The notes beneath the pieces are model-generated. The model worked only from the letters and a program-made list of their open reading frames with translations, was not told where the DNA came from and ran no database searches. Below are positions 58,490 through 64,000 of a DNA stretch of 64,000 nt, in pieces; the first letter of the stretch is position 1, and every line of letters begins with the position of its first letter. The position numbers and the translations under genes are program-made. Origin of the DNA: Leucobacter coleopterorum (lineage in GTDB: Bacteria > Actinomycetota > Actinomycetes > Actinomycetales > Microbacteriaceae); the NCBI RefSeq assembly GCF_011382985.1, contig NZ_CP049933.1:2666001-2730000 (forward strand), given 5' to 3'.

Positions 58490-59178
58490 TGTTGATCACC
58501 CGACTCAACAAACCCCGGCCCCTCTCGAACCTGCTGCAAACTAACGTTTACGCCGCCCACATCCCACTTAGTCAAATCGAGCAGAGGCTTCTGCTCAGTC
58601 CAGCGGTAGAAGTCGACAACTCGCACCGTGACGATAACCTGCCAGTTCACAGTGACTCCGACATCGCTGCTAACAAGACCTTTCACTGTGATCGACTCAC
58701 CGAGCTTCGCTTCGCCCGACTCCGGGCCTGCTTGCTCTCCGGCCTCGTTTTCCACGCGGAACCCAGCGACGATAGTGCCAGCCTCGATATCTTTGAACGC
58801 CGCGGCACCGGCGTCCACCAGCATTTTGGCGTTCAAGTTGTCGCCCTGCAATGTCGTCGTCACTGGAATGACAACCTCGATCACGTCCCCCGGCATCGAC
58901 ACGAAGTCGCCAGGGCCGTCTTTCAAAGCACCCGACGCCGGATCTGTTACCCCCGGGGTCACCTGCCGCCAGCTCGCTTCACCGTAGGTAAGGTTGAAGT
59001 CGCCCGCCGTCACACGCCCACCCGCAAACGCGGCGTTACTTGTCCACAGAGCAAAGGCCATGCCTGCAGCAGACAGCAGGCCCGCTCCGGCGAGAACTGA
59101 TCCTGCAACAAGTTTGCGCCGGTAGCTCATGTTTCGCGCCCTCCGCACTGCGGGGCTGAAAAAATTGGCCAGTTTCAT
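58486..59178 (-). CDS. Alternate signal-peptide exported protein
   Basis: 230 residues from ATG 59178, which overlaps the preceding stop (ATGA). A basic n-region (RRARNMSYRRK) and hydrophobic core (LVAGSVLAGAGLLSAAGMAF) lead to ALWTSNAAFAGGRVTAGDFN. This closely matches the corresponding stretch of the protein at 56670, so they are paralogues or family mates. The mature domain is a beta sandwich (DVIEVVIPVTTTLQGDNLNA, WQVIVTVRVVDFYRWTEQKP). No anchor. It is probably cleaved by the SipW at 55637. Confidence 0.84.
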   Translation of the reverse strand: MKLANFFSPAVRRARNMSYRRKLVAGSVLAGAGLLSAAGMAFALWTSNAAFAGGRVTAGDFNLTYGEASWRQVTPGVTDPASGALKDGPGDFVSMPGDVIEVVIPVTTTLQGDNLNAKMLVDAGAAAFKDIEAGTIVAGFRVENEAGEQAGPESGEAKLGESITVKGLVSSDVGVTVNWQVIVTVRVVDFYRWTEQKPLLDLTKWDVGGVNVSLQQVREGPGFVESGDQQ

Positions 59179-62018
59179 GAGAAGTTGTCCACTGTGGTGT
59201 CGACCGGGATCAATACGCTGCAAGCAGCCAGCAAACGCGTTTCTCCGACGCTTAACTTCGGCAAGATCCCGATCAAGCCTTCTTCACCCAGACGAACGTC
59301 GGAGTCCGTGACCGCCACGTCAGTCAGCTGTGTTTCCCACTCATCACGCGAAGTATTGGTGACCTCATACACGAAGCACACCGGCTGCGCGTCTGTGAGC
59401 CGCTCACCCTTCAGGGCTTCTCTCCCCGTAGCGATAATCTGCTCGGGTGTCGAGCTGTCGGCCACTTCAACAAAAGCCCGCTTCTTGATAGAAATTGATG
59501 GATCCACGGAGAAGAGTCGCACGAGCAACGGCGCGACCGCCAAGCCGTCGTAGTTGGTGTCGTCAGAAGTTACCGTGTGCGCAAACGAAACTGGAGTGTT
59601 CGCTGCAACCTCGGAGGCCTCAGCAGTGACTCGAATCTTGGTTGATGCGCTCTCCCCCGCCTTTACAACCGCGGAGGCTTCTGACAGCGATACCTTATGC
59701 TCGACGCTCGCTGCATCTCCGCTCGCCTCGAAGTTCAGATCAGCTTTCGGATCGGGCGCACCCGCGGCTACCGCAAACTGATACTCCTTACCCTTGGGTT
59801 CGCCCGTCACCAGCGTAAACGTCTGCGGCTTCACTCGAATTGGGTTGTGGAACGTGATCGCAGAATCGTTGCTCTTTGCCGGGTAGCGGTTTGTAAGACC
59901 GCCGAGGCTACGCACTTTCTCAGCGTCGATTTTCACATCGACCTCGGCTGAATCGTCTGCACGAGCGATCACAGTGAACTTGCGGTTCGAACTGCCTTTG
60001 ACCGGTTCAGCAGAAATAGTTCGTGGGTTGAGCCGCGACTCGTCGAGCGTTTCAGCCACCGGTTTCGCCGTAGCGTCGACGGCCCCAGACACTGAGTCTG
60101 GTTTCAGAGGCAGTGTTGAGCTCACCGTGTAGTGCAGGTCGCGGGCGAGCGTAGGATCATTCTGATCATCCGCCTGCTCAATCGTAATTTCAGGTCTGCA
60201 GCTACCGCTGAAGCCAACGATGCGGGAATACTGGGAAGACTGACCCGACTTCGTCGCTACCGTTTGCAGGCGCACGTAGCCTCCGGCCGCGCCCGTCGTG
60301 GCATCGACAATCGTTGCCTTGTCTGTTTGTCCAAGCACGGTCGAAGGGAACTCTTGTTCACCAACCGGAAGGTTCAGCAGCAACGTCTGTTCTTTACCCG
60401 TAATCTCGGAGGCTCGCCCGAGATAGATCTCGGCTGTTCTGTCTTTTGTCCAGTACACGTCGAGATCAACAACGTCCTCAGGAAACGGAGCCTCTGTCGG
60501 GCCTGTACGGGCACCGTGGCAACACACACCGGCACGTCTTCAGCCAGCGGCGACTTCACCTGTGCGGCACCGTCGGGGCGTCTTCGGTCAACACCTGCGC
60601 GTTTCCGTTGGGATACCACGTGCGCACTCGACTGTTCGAGTTGTTCGCGTTAGCAACCATTACTCCGCCGCCTGCGTAAGACTCCTCGTTTACTGCGGGA
60701 CGACCTTGGCTCCCTGTGCGCGCACCAAAGGTATTCTTCTCGACTCTCACGTTGCCCGTGTTGCTCAAATAGATCGAGTTTGAGTTGTACCCGTTGAAGT
60801 AGTTGTTCGCAATCTGCAGTGTTCCGCCACCTGCAGGCTGGCCAGAAGTCGTGTCACCACCCACGAAACGGCGTAGGGTTGTCCCCCTGCGGCGCGAACA
60901 ATGTTGTTGTTGTTGATGAGGTTGGTGCCGGGTATTGGCCCAAACGGAAGCGAGATAAATGCCTGGTACCACGCGGACCCCGTGCCCTGGACGTTAATAA
61001 AATCATTGCCTGAAATGTTGATGTCTGAGACGCGAACACTCGTGTTGTAGCTTCCCCGGGAGTTGAACGGGAAGGCAGTTTGAGTGGTCAGGTTTGAAAT
61101 CAGGGAGTTTTTAAAGGTGAAGCCCTTCAGCTCAGTGGTCTGGTTATGCCGCGAAAACCCGAGAATGTTGGTGCGGCAACCGGAGCCGTCCCAGGCGTTA
61201 CAGTTACCGCCGACGGTGTAGGTAATGTCAACGTTGTCGATCACTAGGTTTTCGATCGGTGCGTTGGAGTTGTTTGAGTAGTTGTCAATGTAAAACAGCG
61301 AGGACGACGGGTAGTATCCCTGCATCCGATAGTTCTTCACGGTAATGTTCGACGCGCCCTCGCGAACCGCCAAGAACGACTCCGGGTAATAATTCTTGTC
61401 GGTAATCGTGGTTCCGCCGTCAATCGTCATGTTGTGCGCGTTCGACCCCGCCACAAACGAGGTGCGGCCGGAGAGGATCTGTGTCATGTTGCGCAGTTCA
61501 ACATCGGGGCCGTTGACGTAAAAAATGGTCGTAATGGAGTTAACACTCGATTGAATCGTGACCTGATTCTTGAGATCGATCGTCACAGGAGCCGTCACCT
61601 CAAAATGAGCTCCCGCATCGTACGTTGAGACCCGGCTGTTATTCATGCGGGAACCCGCACTGTTTTCTGGGTCGATATTTCCAACCAGGTCATTCGCGAC
61701 CGTGATCAGAACCTGTCCTTTCGGCAGGTTCAGAGCATTGGACGCTTCCACCGCCGCACGTAATGTGCACTTCCCAGAAACTGATTTGCACACTCCGGAG
61801 CTGGGATTCGCGCTGCGAGCGTTGGAGTTCGTATCAAACGAGTCAACAACAAACGTGTGCGTTGCGGCCTGTGCGCTATTCGCCCAGACCAGTGAACCAA
61901 TCAACATGGCAAGCACCGAGACAACCGCCGCAGCAAGTCGCACCCGACGATCCCGCCACCAGGATCGCAGCGACCCCTTAGCTACAAACTCGCCGTGGGC
62001 TCCTAAATTGCTGCTCAT
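59175..62018 (-). CDS. Large secreted CSLREA/parallel beta-helix protein, three frame breaks
   Basis: About 948 residues repaired. A basic start and signal (RLAAAVVSVLAMLIGSLVWANSAQA) precede a CSLREA-like motif (GKCTLRAAVEASNALNLPKG). Then come many short beta-helix rungs rich in Asn (SNITVKNYRMQGYYP, DVELRNMTQILSGRT, GSYNTSVRVSDINISGNDFI). The C-terminal 400 residues are beta-sandwich repeats. Breaks lie near 60860-60862, 60575-60578 and 60509-60511, each a base missing from a G/C run; repaired, the reading passes GGDTTSGQPAGGG, DGAAQVKSPLAEDVPV and TGPTEAPFPEDVV. AGGAGG precedes ATG 62018. No anchor is seen. It heads the second SipW operon, where it is the large partner of the small exported proteins. 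Confidence 0.78.
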
Positions 62019-62085
62019 CGCCACCCTCCTAGTGCGCTCGTACCCCGTAGACATGAATACGGAACACGCTAGGTGCGGGTAAGCC

Positions 62086-64000
62086 TCAAAACGGGAGCCC
62101 TAAGTAGTTTCGACGCGAAGGTGAGTAAAATCGACCGGCTGGGCTAGAGTGGTCTAGGTAGTTTTTGTCAGGTCGTTGGGAGTCATCCTCCAAGCGGCAG
62201 GGATCCCACCCCTGAGCGCACCCCAAACGAAGCCACTCAATAGCTTCGCTTCGCTTCGATACGCCCAGTTTTTGCTTGATGTTATGCACGTGGTTCTCAA
62301 CAGTGCGGATGCTGATCGCCAGGTGTTTGTGCACCTCTTGACTGGTCATTCCCTGCACCAGCAACTGTGCCACTTCCCTTTCACGCTCGGTGAGGTGCGC
62401 AACAACGGGTTCCATTTTCCCAGCCCTATGAGTGCCTGGCTCAAGCGAGTCAAGAAACATCATTTCGTCACGTTCGAACTGTTCCGCCCGAGCGATTTGC
62501 CCCGAGCCACGGAGAAGAAGAATCACCTGTTCGTACGCCCGAACCGTCTGCTCGATGCGTCCTGTTTTGGCAAGCCTCGGCAACACCGTAATCAGCGCCT
62601 CACAGTCCGCACGATGCTCTGCGACAACAAATTCTAGATAGGCGAGCAAATACTCACTGTGCACCCCAACGACCCAATGTTTCAACAACAGATAGCGGTC
62701 TTCGTCAAAACGGTGATCGAGCGAACGCGTGCCGCTCAAAATCGCGGTTGCCACCAGCCCGTGTTTGTGGAGTGTTTCGGCGCTTCTCCAGCAGGCCTCA
62801 GCAGCGAGCTGCCGCGCCCCTTCGAGTGCCGCGATTCTCGCTTGCCCCCACTCTTCATACACAGAACGCATCACGCCTCCAGGCAAACGCAATTCTTCGA
62901 GTTCCTTAAGCATACGTTTCACCTCAGCGACTGACCGCGCAGAAATGATGGCGAACACAATCGCCCCCAAGTATTCGGTGCTCGGGATCAGCGGTGGTCC
63001 ACCCAGCGCGTCAAACAGCTCCCGTAGATACACAATTTCTTGGCTGCGACCGCGAATCAGCAAGAGCAGTGTCAACAGATGCGCATGCTCCCGCAGCGAG
63101 GCTTCGTCGAGTTCGCTCATGGCGCGCTCGAAGCCGCAATACGCAATTTCAAACGCTCGTTCAAAATCACCCAGTTCGAGTGCGACGAAGCCCGAAAGCA
63201 CCTCAGAAGTATGGTCGACAACTCCTGGTTGCCCGGGGGCAATGAGGCTGAGTGTCTCGGCGGCCTTATCTGGGCGCCCAGCGTTCAGATGCACCGCAGC
63301 AAGCGTATGGCAGATTACAGGCCAAGCCTCCTCCGCTGTCGAATCATCCATGCGCAAATACTCAGCGGCATCTGTTGGAACCTGCGCAAGGTCGAGCAAC
63401 ATCTCGATTCTCGTCGCACCGAGCATCTGCTGAAAATCGACCGGGTTCTCAGGGTGCAAAAGTATCTCTTCTGCTTTGTCGATGTCATGCAGGCAGTACC
63501 CGTACAGCCAGGCTTTCCACCTCGTGAGCTCAGCAAGATGATAATCGGATCCCGGTGCAGCCATTCCCTCTGCGATAACGGCCAAGATCTCTTGTGGATC
63601 CACCCGCTCACCAACCATTGCCGCCGTGTACCGGAGCGAGTTCTCACGCGTTGCGTTTGCCCGAAAACCCAATGCGGCTTCTCGAAGCTCCTCACGTTTG
63701 TGGCGCGCCAAAAGATTCAAAAACGATGGCGCTATTGGAGTGATTCGGGTGCGATAGTGAACCGATTGTGTTGGCTGCGGGATACGCGAATCAGAGATCG
63801 TTTCAGCACTCGCAGGCAGACCGAGCCGCGCCTGAGGGGTCGTCTGAAGAAGCATCTCTTGGAGCAGTGGCGGGTTAATCGACATCCACCTACGATCTTG
63901 TGCCTGGTGCGACACCACAATCCCCTGCAGTTCAAGCCGCTCGAGAACCGCAACACCGATCAGAGACTTCGATTTTTCCATTTCGATCGTTCCCGCGTGA
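62086..64000 (-). CDS. LuxR/LAL-type transcriptional regulator, 5' end beyond the window
   Basis: At least 637 residues are visible. The frame is still open at the window edge, and the N-terminal ATPase domain expected of this class is missing, so the gene continues outside. What remains is a winged-helix-like segment (SLIGVAVLERLELQGIVVSH), a long helical TPR-like region and a C-terminal LuxR helix-turn-helix (HLTEREREVAQLLVQGMTSQ, then SIRTVENHVHNIKQKLGVSK). After the helix-turn-helix there is an extra 45-residue tail. It lies 67 nt upstream of the beta-helix protein gene on the same strand, so is likely its regulator. It matches in class the regulator at 26396, which adjoins the first SipW locus. 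Confidence 0.85.
   Translation of the reverse strand, partial: HAGTIEMEKSKSLIGVAVLERLELQGIVVSHQAQDRRWMSINPPLLQEMLLQTTPQARLGLPASAETISDSRIPQPTQSVHYRTRITPIAPSFLNLLARHKREELREAALGFRANATRENSLRYTAAMVGERVDPQEILAVIAEGMAAPGSDYHLAELTRWKAWLYGYCLHDIDKAEEILLHPENPVDFQQMLGATRIEMLLDLAQVPTDAAEYLRMDDSTAEEAWPVICHTLAAVHLNAGRPDKAAETLSLIAPGQPGVVDHTSEVLSGFVALELGDFERAFEIAYCGFERAMSELDEASLREHAHLLTLLLLIRGRSQEIVYLRELFDALGGPPLIPSTEYLGAIVFAIISARSVAEVKRMLKELEELRLPGGVMRSVYEEWGQARIAALEGARQLAAEACWRSAETLHKHGLVATAILSGTRSLDHRFDEDRYLLLKHWVVGVHSEYLLAYLEFVVAEHRADCEALITVLPRLAKTGRIEQTVRAYEQVILLLRGSGQIARAEQFERDEMMFLDSLEPGTHRAGKMEPVVAHLTEREREVAQLLVQGMTSQEVHKHLAISIRTVENHVHNIKQKLGVSKRSEAIEWLRLGCAQGWDPCRLEDDSQRPDKNYLDHSSPAGRFYSPSRRNYLGLPF

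Noticed and set aside
1-64000. CRISPR arrays, insertion sequences, prophage or rRNA genes
   Set aside because: No regularly spaced repeats, transposase or integrase motifs, phage proteins or rRNA segments were seen.

Overview
The window comes from a moderately GC-rich Gram-positive actinobacterium, most likely of the Microbacteriaceae (Leucobacter or a close relative; genus not provable from sequence alone). The signs are a mycothiol synthase (mshD), a DUF3073 gene, a MutT1-type Nudix/histidine-phosphatase fusion beside ppk, Pho-box direct repeats before pstSCAB, LPXTG and LAXTG surface proteins, a class C sortase and two SipW-type signal peptidases with their substrates.

Layout. 0.3-12.2 kb: remnant of a dihydrofolate-reductase-family gene, DEAD-box helicase, RND permease, DUF445 protein, three envelope proteins (one with an LAATG anchor), DUF3073, gpmA. 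12.2-25.8 kb: ygfZ, then a long minus-strand surface-structure operon read from 25.8 kb leftwards: Tat-exported propeller-like protein, three SipW-type exported proteins, RCC1-repeat protein, SipW signal peptidase, large LPLTG adhesin, major pilin (LPLTG), class C sortase, small membrane protein. 26.4-29.1 kb: a divergent MalT/LAL-type LuxR regulator. 29.1-39.2 kb: two membrane proteins, then a phosphate block (winged-helix regulator, mshD, ppk, mutT1-like, Pho box, pstS-C-A-B). 39.3-49.7 kb: a hypothetical gene, an SLH-containing surface protein, a giant nine-repeat DUF11 protein with an LPVTG anchor, a sigma factor fused to an anti-sigma zinc finger, membrane helix and outer domain, and a lipoprotein. 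50.4-54.7 kb: tRNA-Lys, fatty-acid desaturase, MocR regulator divergent from a flavin split-barrel protein, LysE exporter. 54.8-64 kb: a second SipW locus (LAITG protein, SipW with a charged repeat tail, three SipW-type exported proteins, CSLREA/beta-helix protein) next to a second LAL regulator that runs off the window.

How it fits together. The two SipW loci look like parallel, separately regulated surface-fibre systems: a dedicated peptidase, small exported subunits, one or more large repeat proteins (beta-propeller or beta-helix) and a LuxR-LAL regulator. The first also has a sortase-built pilus. Between them lie the giant DUF11 adhesin and a membrane-tethered sigma factor whose outer domain resembles such wall proteins, a plausible envelope-sensing pair.

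Caution on reading frames. About 22 single-base frame breaks occur in the window, mostly one base missing from a short G/C or A/T run. They hit core genes (pstC, pstA, the signal peptidase) as well as accessory ones, and in every case the downstream frame continues the same protein. I therefore treat each as one gene and regard most breaks as probable sequencing or assembly errors, not real pseudogenes. Protein lengths given for such genes assume the break is repaired.
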